Counted from the stretch's first letter, positions 18,381-28,045 are shown. The stretch: 64,000 nucleotides of DNA from an uncultured Bacteroidia bacterium (GCA_903918045.1 CAIXCY010000273.1:62001-126000), one strand, 5' to 3'. The notes: generated from the letters alone by a model not told the origin. Program-made: numbers and translations.

Positions 18381-21300
18381 ATGGCAATTCTTGTAGCGAT
18401 AAAACACAGTACTTCTTATAATTATGATCGGCTAATAAACATGGGACCTCATGTTATCCGGTTAAAACCCGCCCCGCACAGCCGGACAATAATTCATTCC
18501 TACTCCCTTAATATTGAGCCTAAGGAACATTTTATCAATTGGCAACAGGATTCCTTTGGCAACTATCTTGCGCGGATAGTTATGCATGATAAAGTAAGGG
18601 AGTTTAAGGTCGATGTTGAAGTTATCGCAGAGATGACAGTTATTAATCCCTTTGATTTTTTTGTTGAGGAGTATGCAGAATCATTCCCATTCCAATATAT
18701 TACACAGGATATCAAAGAACTGGCTCCCTACTTCGAAATAATTGAAAATGGTCCATATCTGATTGAATGGATTAAGAAGATTGCACATTTAAGGGATATG
18801 TTGATTGTGGATTTTCTCGTTGCAATAAACCAGGCGCTTTTCCATGAACTCGAATATACGGTCAGGATGGAGCCCGGCGTGTTTACATGCGAGGAGACCT
18901 TGCAGAAGAAATTAGGTTCCTGCAGAGATTCTGCATGGTTGATGGTTCAAACGATGCGTCACCTTGGACTTGCTGCCCGTTTTGTTTCAGGATACCTTGT
19001 TCAGCTCAAGGCTGACCAGAAAGCGCTCGACGGCCCTTCTGGTACAGAGGAAGATTTTACCGATTTGCATGCCTGGTGTGAGGTTTATATACCGGGGGCA
19101 GGATGGATTGGACTTGATCCAACTTCCGGACTTTTAGCCGGTGAAGGTCATATACCCTTGTGCTGTACCCCTTCGCCATCAAGCGCCGCACCTATTTCAG
19201 GGGCGATTGATCCCTGTGAAGTGGAATTCCATCATTCCAATCAGGTGATTCGAATCCATGAAGATCCGCGTGTCACAAAGCCCTATAGTGATCAGCAATG
19301 GGCTGGAATCATGGGACTTGGAGATCAGGTGGAACAGAAACTACAATCGGGAGACGTTCGTCTTACGATGGGGGGAGAACCTACATTTGTTTCTATTGAT
19401 GATATGGAATCTGAGCAATGGAATACCTCTGCCGATGGAAAAGAGAAGCAAAAGCTTTCCAATGCTCTGATTCATAAACTAAGCGAGAATTTTGGTTCAG
19501 GGGGGTTGTTTCATTACGGTCAGGGGAAATGGTATCCCGGCGAACCCACCCCCCGTTGGCAAATGGCATTATACTGGAGAAAAGACAGACAACCAATCTG
19601 GAAAAACAAAAATTGGCTGGCCGATTTTAGTCGAAAAGAGATCTATACCATTGAAGATGCCCAAAAATTCATGGTTCACCTCACCAAAATGCTTGGGGTT
19701 TCAGAACAAAACATCGTTGCCGGTTATGAGGATGCATTTTATTACCTCTGGACTGAACGAAAGTTACCCGTAAATATCGATCCTGCAAATATCGATCTAA
19801 AAGATACCCTAGAACGCCAAACGTTAATGGAACAACTTGACCGGGGATTAAATCAACCGGCAGGTTACGTCCTTCCGCTCCAGTGGGCATATCAGAAGGA
19901 GGGCTGGATAAGTTGCAAATGGGAATTCCGCGGGGGAAATATGTTTTTGATACCGGGGAATTCGCAGATGGGGCACCGTCTACCACTCGATTCCCTGCCG
20001 AAAATGCCCGAATCGAAAAAAGCAAAATCAATCGATCGAAGTCCATTTGAAGAAACCGGAGAGCTTGGTGATTTTCATAAATCAGTAGCCGAAAGATCTG
20101 GAGAAAAACCCGATTATTCAATACCAGATGAGCTTCTGAATCCCAAAAAGTACGATTTAAGTGAATCGGAGAATGAGAGAAAAGATAAACTAAAGCACCT
20201 CCCTTTCCAGAAACGGAAAGAGAAAAAAGAGGAGTTTGAACCGGTATTTGACCTGTTTACAATCCGGACAGCCCTCGTTTCAGAGATCAGGGAGGGTAAA
20301 ATCCATCTGTTTCTTCCCCCTGCGGATTTGATTGAACATTACCTCGACCTTATCGCAGCCATCGAATTAACGGCTGAAGGCCTTCAGATTCCTGTAATTG
20401 TTGAAGGTTATGCTCCTCCAAAGGATAAGCGGATCGAAAAACTGATGGTCACCCCCGATCCGGGTGTTATTGAAGTGAATATTCATCCGGCCAAATCATG
20501 GAAAGAGGTGGTAAACAACTACAATATCCTTTTTGAATCAGCCATAGAAAGCAGACTTGGCTCTGAAAAATTTATGCTTGATGGAAAGCATACCGGAACA
20601 GGCGGGGGAAATCATATCACACTCGGTGGTGTAACACCAGCCGATTCCCCACTACTTCGCCGGCCGGATCTGCTGCGAAGCATGTTAACCTTCTGGCAGC
20701 ACCATCCCGGTTTATCCTACCTCTTTTCAACTGCCTTTGTTGGCCCGACAAGTCAGGCACCGCGGGTGGATGAAGGAAGACAGGAGATGCTCTATGAACT
20801 TGAAATTGCTTTTGATCAAATTCCCGATCCGGGCGAAGGTGAAGTTCCAAATTGGCTTGTTGACAGACTTTTCCGTAATCTGCTTATTGACCTTACCGGC
20901 AATACTCACCGGGCCGAATTCTGCATCGACAAATTATATTCTCCCGACTCATCTACCGGACGATTGGGAATACTTGAATTACGCGGTTTTGATATGCCGC
21001 CGAACAAACAAATGTGCCTTGTGCAGCTGCTATTAATCAGAACTCTGGTAGCATGGTTTTGGGAGAAACCCTACAAGGGAAAACTGGTCCGCTGGGGTAC
21101 CGAACTACACGATAAATTCCTGACTCACCATTTTGTAAAGGATGACCTTAATGATGTTGTTGCTCAATTGAATGAAGCAGGTTATCCATTTGATATCAAC
21201 TGGCTTGAACCATTTTTTGAATTCCGTTTTCCACATATTGGAAGGGTTAAATTTAAGGATGTTGAGCTTAGTCTGCGCTCAGCGATAGAGCCATGGAATG

Positions 21301-21857
21301 TTTTGGGAGAAGAGATGTCGAGCTCGGGAACGGCGCGTTTTGTAGATTCCTCGGTGGAGCGAATTGAAATAAAAGCTACCGGATTAACCGGAGAGCGGTA
21401 TGCTATTCTGTGTAACGGAATGAGAATACCTATGGCAGGCACCGGAACCAAGGGTGAGTATGTTGCTTCAGTAAGGTACCGGGCCTGGCAACCGCCGTCT
21501 GCGCTCCATCCAAATCTGGGAGTTGACACCCCCTTGGTCTTTGATATCTTCGATTTATGGGTTGGCAAATCGGTGGCTGGCTGTACCTATCACGTTTTCC
21601 ATCCTGGGGGAAGGTCGTATGACGCGTTCCCTGTGAACAGTTTTGAAGCCGAAGGGAGGCGTGTTTCACGGTTTTACAATGAGAATCACACCCAGGGTGT
21701 TTACACCCCCCGCGAGATCAGCACTGAAATCCAGCGGTATATTCTCGAAAAAGAATCAGAAACAAATCTAAAAGTGGTACTTACCCCAAAGATCATTGAA
21801 CCTGATCCGGAGTATCCGCATACCTTTGATCTGAGGAAGATTAAACTGAAAAATTAG
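18381..21857 (+). CDS. Transglutaminase-like / DUF2126 giant protein (putative amidoligase)
   Basis: 1158 residues, matching the large transglutaminase-DUF2126 family. The N-terminal part has a Bact_transglu_N beta domain (about 1-150) and a transglutaminase core with triad Cys181, His230 and Asp246. The C-terminal DUF2126 part (about 300-1110) contains RLTMGGEPTFVS, HTGTGGGNHITLGG (about 737-750) and GPTSQAPRVDEGR, a pattern recalling glutamine-synthetase-fold carboxylate-amine ligases. Together they suggest formation and cleavage of amide bonds on a peptide or peptide tag. It converges on the Anbu operon, with which this family is commonly clustered. Substrate unknown. Confidence 0.9.
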   Translation: MAILVAIKHSTSYNYDRLINMGPHVIRLKPAPHSRTIIHSYSLNIEPKEHFINWQQDSFGNYLARIVMHDKVREFKVDVEVIAEMTVINPFDFFVEEYAESFPFQYITQDIKELAPYFEIIENGPYLIEWIKKIAHLRDMLIVDFLVAINQALFHELEYTVRMEPGVFTCEETLQKKLGSCRDSAWLMVQTMRHLGLAARFVSGYLVQLKADQKALDGPSGTEEDFTDLHAWCEVYIPGAGWIGLDPTSGLLAGEGHIPLCCTPSPSSAAPISGAIDPCEVEFHHSNQVIRIHEDPRVTKPYSDQQWAGIMGLGDQVEQKLQSGDVRLTMGGEPTFVSIDDMESEQWNTSADGKEKQKLSNALIHKLSENFGSGGLFHYGQGKWYPGEPTPRWQMALYWRKDRQPIWKNKNWLADFSRKEIYTIEDAQKFMVHLTKMLGVSEQNIVAGYEDAFYYLWTERKLPVNIDPANIDLKDTLERQTLMEQLDRGLNQPAGYVLPLQWAYQKEGWISCKWEFRGGNMFLIPGNSQMGHRLPLDSLPKMPESKKAKSIDRSPFEETGELGDFHKSVAERSGEKPDYSIPDELLNPKKYDLSESENERKDKLKHLPFQKRKEKKEEFEPVFDLFTIRTALVSEIREGKIHLFLPPADLIEHYLDLIAAIELTAEGLQIPVIVEGYAPPKDKRIEKLMVTPDPGVIEVNIHPAKSWKEVVNNYNILFESAIESRLGSEKFMLDGKHTGTGGGNHITLGGVTPADSPLLRRPDLLRSMLTFWQHHPGLSYLFSTAFVGPTSQAPRVDEGRQEMLYELEIAFDQIPDPGEGEVPNWLVDRLFRNLLIDLTGNTHRAEFCIDKLYSPDSSTGRLGILELRGFDMPPNKQMCLVQLLLIRTLVAWFWEKPYKGKLVRWGTELHDKFLTHHFVKDDLNDVVAQLNEAGYPFDINWLEPFFEFRFPHIGRVKFKDVELSLRSAIEPWNVLGEEMSSSGTARFVDSSVERIEIKATGLTGERYAILCNGMRIPMAGTGTKGEYVASVRYRAWQPPSALHPNLGVDTPLVFDIFDLWVGKSVAGCTYHVFHPGGRSYDAFPVNSFEAEGRRVSRFYNENHTQGVYTPREISTEIQRYILEKESETNLKVVLTPKIIEPDPEYPHTFDLRKIKLKN

Positions 21858-21990
21858 GCATTGCCTTTTCAATTGACGAAGGTTTAAAATCAGGTTTGCT
21901 AAATGAAACGGAGAAACTGGATTTTATTGCCAATTTGAAAGGAGATTGAAAAATGAAAATTTATAAATATTTCCCTTAATCTCAGGTGAG

Positions 21991-22033
21991 GTGACCGGGT
22001 GACTTTTCAGGACCTGAAGGGTCACTCGGTCAC
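21991..22033. terminator. Palindromic hairpin between the DUF2126 gene and the Anbu operon
   Basis: Arms GTGACCGGGTGAC (21991-22003) and GTCACTCGGTCAC (22021-22033) pair with one wobble; the loop itself contains a smaller CAGG/CCTG stem. Lies between convergent stops. The arm sequence recurs at 27294-27336. Confidence 0.6.
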
Positions 22034-22048
22034 TATGAGTCGATTAAA

Positions 22049-22753
22049 TTAATCGTCAAAATGAAGGAACTTTGGCAGTTCATTGGCGGCATTAACCAGC
22101 ATTTCATTCCAAAGCCGTGCAGTTCCTTTTAACTCATCCTCCGTTTTGCGGAACTCCTGGATATCCCAGCTTCCATTTTTATAGAGCGCAAAATCGAGCG
22201 GAAAGTCGACATCACTGGCATTTTTAAAGGTTGCATCGAATGAGAGAAAGGCCACTTTGATTGCCAGATCAAAGTTTATCTCTTCATGAAGCAGACGCCG
22301 CAAAATCGATTTCCCAAATGCGGTATTCCCAATTACGGTATAGGGCGATTCATCCGACACCTCTACCCAGTTCCCCTCAGGAAAAACTAAAAACAGCGTT
22401 GACCGTTTGTCCTTCTGACATTGACCACCGATTATAAAATGTGAATCAAAGAAGAACTTACTCTTCAGTAAATCTTCCATATCCTCTTCACGAACCTTCT
22501 TAACCATATTGCCCAGCAGATTGGCAACCTTATAAAGTTTATCAGCAGGTCGATCCTGTACCTCATCTTCAAACATATGAAGTACTTTGTCTCGTATAGA
22601 GCGCAAGCCGGAAGACATAATGAAAAACGAGTTACCCCCCATCTGATAGGTCTTAATTTTCTTGGAGGTTGTAACTCCCAACCCACTGCTTATCCTGGTG
22701 TCAGAGAGTGCGACAACGCCGGTTTTACTTTTAATTGCAAGACAAAATGTCAT
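22049..22753 (-). CDS. Anbu, proteasome-type peptidase (ancestral beta subunit)
   Basis: 234 residues. The N-terminus MTFCLAIKSKTGVVALSDTR is that of an Ntn hydrolase of the 20S proteasome/HslV superfamily; removal of Met exposes Thr2 as the nucleophile, without a propeptide. Residues Asp18 and Lys32-33 occupy the positions of the usual catalytic Asp and Lys. The neighbourhood (transglutaminase, alpha-E, ATP-grasp) is the known Anbu context. Last gene of a four-gene operon, two bases after the small transglutaminase. Probably degrades or processes a peptide made or modified by its partners; substrate and activity are not established. Confidence 0.9.
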   Translation of the reverse strand: MTFCLAIKSKTGVVALSDTRISSGLGVTTSKKIKTYQMGGNSFFIMSSGLRSIRDKVLHMFEDEVQDRPADKLYKVANLLGNMVKKVREEDMEDLLKSKFFFDSHFIIGGQCQKDKRSTLFLVFPEGNWVEVSDESPYTVIGNTAFGKSILRRLLHEEINFDLAIKVAFLSFDATFKNASDVDFPLDFALYKNGSWDIQEFRKTEDELKGTARLWNEMLVNAANELPKFLHFDD

Positions 22754-22755
22754 AG

Positions 22756-23601
22756 TTATTGATTCGTTACAGTTACAGAATGAATACTTCGTTGAACCCC
22801 GGTTGATTCAAGGACACCGATAATTGGACTACAATCGCGGTAATCAGTGCCATGGGCAATTTTCAAATAATGATGATCAGCCAGCAAATTATTGGTTGAA
22901 TCAAATCCGACCCAACCCAGACCCGGAACGAGTGCCTCTACCCAGGCATGCAGCTGACTCGATCCGATAAAGTCGGCTCCCTGATTCAGATAACCACTGA
23001 CGTATCGGGCCGGTATTTTGTTTTTACGGCAAAGCGAAATAAACAGATGGGCATAATCCTGACATACCCCTTTTTTAAATTCCAGTACCTCTTCAATCCT
23101 TGTATTAATATTGGTGCTTTCGGGGGTATAAATTAAAAGTTTAAATATATATGAATTTAACTCGAGTAAAAAATCAAAAACCCGAATATTTTCAGAATAA
23201 CCGGGAAATTCAAATTCACCACCAATAGGAAATCGGGTAAGGTCAGTCGCGGAAAGAAAAATTGCATTGTCGATGCGAAAATCGAGTGAACGGATCTCTT
23301 CATATTCTGCAAAGGATGACCAGGGGCTTAAAGAATACGGATTGAATTCCGCCTTCTCAATTTTTGCAGAGAGGCTAAACTTAAATTCAGTAAAAGGGGT
23401 ATCAACAAAATACTGAATTGTTTTAAATCCGAAAATATTCTTCGAAAAGTGGATCTGGTAGTCACCGGAAGTGGCAAACTTTAATTCTGAAACCTTTTGC
23501 TCCCTATTGGATTCAGGGACTACAAGCAATTGAAAATTAGCCTTTCGAACCTGATTTTCATACCTATTCTCAATGTGATATTGTATTTCAAATTCATCCA
23601 T
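22756..23601 (-). CDS. Transglutaminase-like cysteine peptidase (small, Anbu-associated)
   Basis: 281 residues. An N-terminal beta-rich domain (about 1-150) precedes a transglutaminase core with Cys180 (KKGVCQDYAHLF), His218 (SSQLHAWVEALVPG) and Asp234 (GWVGFDSTNN). No signal peptide, so cytosolic. The ATG overlaps the alpha-E stop as TAATG, indicating translational coupling. In this family context it is thought to form or cleave isopeptide bonds together with the ATP-grasp enzyme. It differs from the giant transglutaminase protein in lacking DUF2126. Confidence 0.92.
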   Translation of the reverse strand: MDEFEIQYHIENRYENQVRKANFQLLVVPESNREQKVSELKFATSGDYQIHFSKNIFGFKTIQYFVDTPFTEFKFSLSAKIEKAEFNPYSLSPWSSFAEYEEIRSLDFRIDNAIFLSATDLTRFPIGGEFEFPGYSENIRVFDFLLELNSYIFKLLIYTPESTNINTRIEEVLEFKKGVCQDYAHLFISLCRKNKIPARYVSGYLNQGADFIGSSQLHAWVEALVPGLGWVGFDSTNNLLADHHYLKIAHGTDYRDCSPIIGVLESTGVQRSIHSVTVTNQ

Positions 23602-24539
23602 TAAAAAGAGAGGTATTTTTTTTCTATTTCCAAGCTAATTTCCATTACCATATCCTGTGTGCTGTTTAGCAACCCGTAAATATCATCCTTATATTCATCA
23701 AAACTCAGGTAGTTATACTGGGCACATAGCTTTCCGATTTTGAATGCTATTGATTTGGTATCTGTATTCTGATCACTGGTGAGCTTTAACAGGTACCGTT
23801 GCATCCCATTGACTGAATGAGTTATAGACCTGGGACATTGTGGGTTAAGCATTATAAATTCCAATACCTGCTCTTTATTGGGTACCGTACGGTAATATTT
23901 CCGGTTCATATCGAATGATTCGGTACAACGCAACATCGTTGTCCATTCAAATGACATCTCTGTGACCGAATGCCCAGCCTTTTCAATCTTATAGATATCG
24001 TGCAATTTTGAGTTAATTATCCGAATCACCTGAATAACCCTTTCGATAAACATTCCCAGCCGGATAATAGCCCACTCCTCATCATGGAGCAATGTACCCG
24101 AAATTTTGCTATGTACAATAGAGGATTGCTCAAGAATGATTTGGGTCAGTTCATAAAAGCCTGTAGAGATATAAGTCTCAACCGAATAATTATTGACCAG
24201 GTGGTAATATTTATTTATGGCCTCCCAAAGGTCGGTTGAGATTGCATTGCGGGCACCGCGCGCATTTTCGCGCGCATCAGTAATAATGCTGATGATTGAA
24301 TTTGGATTTTGCGAATCAAGCCCAATTCTGAACAGAACATCTTTTTCATCATCAGCTTCCATATCAAAAATGCCGGCCATATAAAGCATCGACTCCAGCA
24401 CAAACTTACGGTCATAGGTTTTCAAAATAGGGGCATCAAGTGAAGAGAAATAGATCTCTTTACTATATCTGGCAAAATGTTCAGCCCTTTCGATATAGCG
24501 TCCCATCCAGTATAGATTATTTGCAACTCTCGATAACAT
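23601..24539 (-). CDS. Alpha-E domain protein (DUF403)
   Basis: 312 residues, nearly all alpha-helical. The opening MLSRVANNLYWMGRYIERAEHFAR is the family hallmark, with conserved Glu and Arg in each helical repeat (ARENARGARNAIS further on). Function is unknown; the family almost always sits beside the circularly permuted ATP-grasp enzyme and transglutaminases, as here. Starts 25 bases after the ATP-grasp stop and overlaps the next start (TAATG). Confidence 0.93.
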   Translation of the reverse strand: MLSRVANNLYWMGRYIERAEHFARYSKEIYFSSLDAPILKTYDRKFVLESMLYMAGIFDMEADDEKDVLFRIGLDSQNPNSIISIITDARENARGARNAISTDLWEAINKYYHLVNNYSVETYISTGFYELTQIILEQSSIVHSKISGTLLHDEEWAIIRLGMFIERVIQVIRIINSKLHDIYKIEKAGHSVTEMSFEWTTMLRCTESFDMNRKYYRTVPNKEQVLEFIMLNPQCPRSITHSVNGMQRYLLKLTSDQNTDTKSIAFKIGKLCAQYNYLSFDEYKDDIYGLLNSTQDMVMEISLEIEKKYLSF

Positions 24540-24564
24540 ACTTTCTGTTTTTTACATTAAAATT

Positions 24565-26064
24565 CTAATCCAACACCCATGTATCCTTGGAACCACCACC
24601 CTGTGAAGAGTTTACAATCAGGTTTCCTTTCTTTAAGGCAACCCGTGTGAGTCCACCTTTCAGTACAAAGTCTTCATTTTTCCCCATCAGACAAAAGGTT
24701 CTAAGATCGATATGCCTGGGCTCAAACTCCTTTGATTCTTCAATGAAGGTGGCATGCACCGAGAGACTCATGATCGGTTGGGCAATATATTTCCTTGGGT
24801 TGGATTTAATCCGGACTTTCACCTCCTCAATTTCAGCTTTGGTGAGTCTGTTTCCAATGGTAATTCCGTATCCGCCGGATTCGTCCACCGGTTTTACAAC
24901 CAGTTTGTCAATATTTTCGAGCACATATTTCCCTTCTGATTCATTTTCACAATGATAGGTCTGTACATTATTGAGTATTGGCTCTTCATTAAGGTAATAT
25001 TTAATGATATCCGGGACATAGTGGTAAACCGCCTTGTCGTCTGCAACGCCGGTTCCGGGGGCATTGGCCAGAGTTACATTACCTGCCCGGTATGCATTCA
25101 TCAATCCGGCTACGCCAAGCATTGAATCTTTCCGGAAACACAACGGATCAATAAATTCATCATCAACCCTGCGATAAATGACATCCACTTTGATCGGGCC
25201 ATAGATTGTTTTCATGTAGACAAAATCCTTTTCAACAAAAAGGTCTCTCCCCTCTACCAGCTGTACCCCCATTTTCTGGGCAAGAAAAGAGTGTTCGAAA
25301 TATGCGGAATTGTACATTCCCGGAGTAACAACGACGATTGTCGGGTTGTCGATATTTTTTGGTTTTACCGATTTTAACATCTCAAGCAGATGCTCCGGAT
25401 AATGGTAGATCGCCTTGGTCTTCAGTTTATCGAAGAGGTCAAACAAAGATTTTTTGAGTGCTACACGGTTCGATAAAACATAACTTACACCTGAGGGACA
25501 TCTTAAGTTGTCCTCCAGGATATAATACTGACCATCAGTATGTTTTATAAGATCAGTACCGGAGATATGGGTATAGATCTTCCCTTCAGGTGTAAAATCG
25601 ACCATCTCCTTGAGGTAGTTCTTCGATGAAAAGATTAGGTCCGCGGGAACAACTTTATCCTTTAGGATTTTCTTCTTGTGATAGATATCATGAAGAAAAA
25701 GGTTGATTGCCTTATTCCGTTGAATTACACCCGTTTCAAGCTGAATCCACTCTTTATTCGGGATGATACGCGGGAAAAGGTCAAACGGGAAAATCCGTTC
25801 ATCCGGCTTTTTATCTTCGGCATACACGGCAAAGGTAATTCCCTGATTCAGAAATGCAGTTTTTACTTCGTTGTTTATCCGCTCAAAATCGGAAAGACTT
25901 AACTGATTAAACCGTTCTACCATGCTGGTATAATGGTCCCGGGGTTGTTTTGAACCTGCATAAATCTCATCGTAATGAGAATTTTCAAGTGTATAGGAGT
26001 CTAAGATCCCGCTGGAGTACTGTTTCATATCTATCTCATTTATATTACCTCTACTTCTTGACAT
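24565..26064 (-). CDS. Circularly permuted ATP-grasp protein (DUF404/DUF407)
   Basis: 499 residues; an in-frame ATG at 26028 would give 487 and fits the usual family start slightly better. Motifs include YDEIYAGSKQPRDHY near the start, GITFAVY, FPFDLFPRII, RCPSGVSYVLSNR, NAPGTGVADDKAVYHYVP and KPVDESGGYGITIG, the latter forming the ATP-binding part. Family members are predicted carboxylate-amine ligases that build a peptide or modify a C-terminus. First gene of the operon ATP-grasp, alpha-E, transglutaminase, Anbu, preceded by a 247-base gap that must hold the promoter. Confidence 0.93.
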   Translation of the reverse strand: MSRSRGNINEIDMKQYSSGILDSYTLENSHYDEIYAGSKQPRDHYTSMVERFNQLSLSDFERINNEVKTAFLNQGITFAVYAEDKKPDERIFPFDLFPRIIPNKEWIQLETGVIQRNKAINLFLHDIYHKKKILKDKVVPADLIFSSKNYLKEMVDFTPEGKIYTHISGTDLIKHTDGQYYILEDNLRCPSGVSYVLSNRVALKKSLFDLFDKLKTKAIYHYPEHLLEMLKSVKPKNIDNPTIVVVTPGMYNSAYFEHSFLAQKMGVQLVEGRDLFVEKDFVYMKTIYGPIKVDVIYRRVDDEFIDPLCFRKDSMLGVAGLMNAYRAGNVTLANAPGTGVADDKAVYHYVPDIIKYYLNEEPILNNVQTYHCENESEGKYVLENIDKLVVKPVDESGGYGITIGNRLTKAEIEEVKVRIKSNPRKYIAQPIMSLSVHATFIEESKEFEPRHIDLRTFCLMGKNEDFVLKGGLTRVALKKGNLIVNSSQGGGSKDTWVLD

Positions 26065-26311
26065 TTTATCAACAAATGCCTTATCAGAAACTCATTATGT
26101 CACGAATATAGATATTTTAATATCGTTAAGTCAAAGCCAGGGGGTGAATTAATGTAATATTAACAATTAGGATATAAAAAACATACAAAAAGAATATTTT
26201 TAGTAATAACTGACATATATTTGGGGTATAAGAGAATAATATTATACAATTAATTCATCATACCCCCTTAAAAAGGATGCTTATTGAAATTAATTCACTT
26301 TTATAGTTAAA

Positions 26312-27136
26312 CTAGTAAACCTCCGGTACGAATGTCTGGTCACTTACGGGGGGGCGGATATATCCCACATCCGATTGTTTTGGGGGAAGACTTATCGCCT
26401 CAGACTCTATTTCAGTATAGGGAATCAGGGATAACAAGTGGTGGATGCAATTTAGCCTGGCCTTTAATTTGTTATTCGCATTCACCACAAACCAGGGGGC
26501 CTGTTTAATATCGGTATATTGAAACATCGCGTCCTTAGCCTTGGAGTATTCAAGCCATTTCGACCGGCTAAGGACATCCATCGGACTTATTTTCCACCGT
26601 TTGGCAAGATTGCTGATTCGCTCCTGAAACCTCCGTTCCTGCTCTTCATCACTTACCGAGAACCAGTATTTGATAAGGATGATACCCGATCGGACGAGCA
26701 TCCGCTCAAATTCGGGACACGACCTGAGAAATTCCTCATATTCAGTTGGTGAGCAAAAACCCATCACCTGCTCCACCCCTGCCCTGTTATACCAGCTGCG
26801 ATCGAAAAGAATCATCTCACCCGCAGCTGGCAAATGCTTGGTATACCGCTGAAAATACCATTGCGTTTTCTCCTTCTCAGTGGGAATGCCCAGAGCAACG
26901 ACTTTACAGAAACGGGGATTTAAATACTCCATAACCCGCTTGATAACACCACCCTTACCCGCAGCATCGCGCCCCTCGAATATCACCACAACCTTGAGTT
27001 TTTTGACCTTGATCCATTCAAGCAGTTTGACCAGCTCGAGTTGAAGCCGTTCAAGCTCTTTTTCCAGCTGCTTCTTTTCGTCTTTGGAAAGATCGTGAGA
27101 TTGGTGGGAATCAGATTTGTAATGTTGGTCTTCCAT
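26312..27136 (-). CDS. ppk2: Polyphosphate kinase 2 (class I-like)
   Basis: 274 residues from ATG 27136 (the frame extends to 27163). Transfers phosphate between polyphosphate and nucleotides. Walker A is EGRDAAGKGG (about residues 54-63), the lid/Walker B region FDRSWYNRAGVEQVMGF, and QERRFQERI follows. A charged N-terminal helix (about 15-45) precedes the kinase. The GRDAAGKGG form and RAGVE resemble the PPK2 class that handles nucleoside diphosphates. It lies upstream of the Anbu operon on the same strand but 247 bases away. A second, distinct PPK2 is at 50627. Confidence 0.92.
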   Translation of the reverse strand: MEDQHYKSDSHQSHDLSKDEKKQLEKELERLQLELVKLLEWIKVKKLKVVVIFEGRDAAGKGGVIKRVMEYLNPRFCKVVALGIPTEKEKTQWYFQRYTKHLPAAGEMILFDRSWYNRAGVEQVMGFCSPTEYEEFLRSCPEFERMLVRSGIILIKYWFSVSDEEQERRFQERISNLAKRWKISPMDVLSRSKWLEYSKAKDAMFQYTDIKQAPWFVVNANNKLKARLNCIHHLLSLIPYTEIESEAISLPPKQSDVGYIRPPVSDQTFVPEVY

Positions 27137-27293
27137 AACAGTGGGTATTATCAGGTGACGCAAATCGATAAGTAAACGGTATCATTCTAAAAGTGAATGA
27201 TTTCCTCAAAATACAAATTTAATTAAATGTACAGTTTAAAATATCGTTTTGGAAATTTTATTAATCAGGTAGAAAATTCTGAGGATCTATAAA

Positions 27294-27336
27294 GTGACCG
27301 GGTGAGTATTTAATGCCGGGACACTCACCCGGCCAC
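27294..27336. repeat. Dispersed palindrome, GTGACCGGGTGA family
   Basis: GTGACCGGGTGAGT (27294-27307) pairs with ACTCACCCGGCCAC (27323-27336) except for one mismatch. Same arm as the hairpin at 21991-22033. Found upstream of ppk2, so not an obvious terminator for that gene; it may end transcription coming from the island. Confidence 0.6.
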
Positions 27337-27390
27337 TGCATTAAAACTACATGGATACTCTGCAAATTTGAAAAGACCTCAAATTGTAAA

Positions 27391-27556
27391 ATATTGGCAG
27401 TATAACTTAATGGGGAAGGTCAGACTTAGACTATTTACTCCGACCCCGGCTTATAATTGAAAAGGACTGTTCCCACTTAAAGTCGGGCCCGGACTATTTA
27501 TGCTAAAGTCCGGGTGCGACTTGGAGTCGCGCTCGGACTTTACAAGTTATTTTATA
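27391..27556 (+). repeat. Direct repeat copy 1 with GTCCGGG palindromes (left border of accessory island)
   Basis: Aligns over its length with 30901-31038: the shared head reads ATATTGGC[AG]GTATAACT, then AATGGGGA, then palindromes built from GTCCGGGTGCGACTT and its complement (27508-27540), and a common tail TTATTTTATAT. The tail runs into the stop codon of the small ORF at 27552. This fills most of the 27164-27551 gap, which otherwise holds only the palindrome at 27294. Confidence 0.75.
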
Positions 27557-27746
27557 TGGCGTAACTTCCGATCATTTGTGGGGAAAAAACTATCTCACTA
27601 GCTAAATCGATGCATATTACTTTTGTCAACTCTGTAACTTGTTTAACTGATGGAGCAATATAGATTCGCTGGGGTATTTGATTATAGTCATCGACTGCAA
27701 CAACCTGATATTGAATTATTAGTTGCCTAAAAGTATCCAGACTCAT
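27552..27746 (-). CDS. Small hypothetical protein
   Basis: 64 residues, no signal or membrane segment, no recognised domain. Its ATG overlaps the stop of the 100-residue ORF upstream by four bases (ATGA), an arrangement typical of translationally coupled pairs such as toxin-antitoxin modules, though neither protein resembles a family I know. The last codons lie within the border repeat, so the C-terminus may have been changed by repeat insertion. Confidence 0.5.
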   Translation of the reverse strand: MSLDTFRQLIIQYQVVAVDDYNQIPQRIYIAPSVKQVTELTKVICIDLASEIVFSPQMIGSYAI

Positions 27747-28045
27747 GATCGTTTTCCCTCCTTCAAATTATAACCAAGTAAAAGAATAACTGCTTCTTGC
27801 ACCCGACGACCAATGTCATGACGGTCTTGTTCCATATAGCGTTCTTTGTAGTCAAAGATCAATGCATCTAATTCTTCGCCGTTTTCGATAACCTTCATTA
27901 AAATTTCAATTTTCCGATTCATACTAGTTGCATCCCATTCTGAGGAGCCGGGATCAAAAACAGTTCGCAGTGTGCGATGATTCCATAAATGACCTTGTGT
28001 GAAAATTTTGTCCATGCGTGCTTCGTAATCAATTGGCTCTTTCAT
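27743..28045 (-). CDS. Small hypothetical protein, first of an overlapping pair
   Basis: 100 residues, acidic/basic mixed and probably helical (DATSMNRKIEILMKVIENGEEL, then DRHDIGRRVQEAVILLLGY). Not recognised. Stops inside the ATGA overlap with the following 64-residue ORF. Lies in the accessory island between the two direct repeats, preceded by a 213-base AT-rich gap with no other gene. Confidence 0.55.
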   Translation of the reverse strand: MKEPIDYEARMDKIFTQGHLWNHRTLRTVFDPGSSEWDATSMNRKIEILMKVIENGEELDALIFDYKERYMEQDRHDIGRRVQEAVILLLGYNLKEGKRS

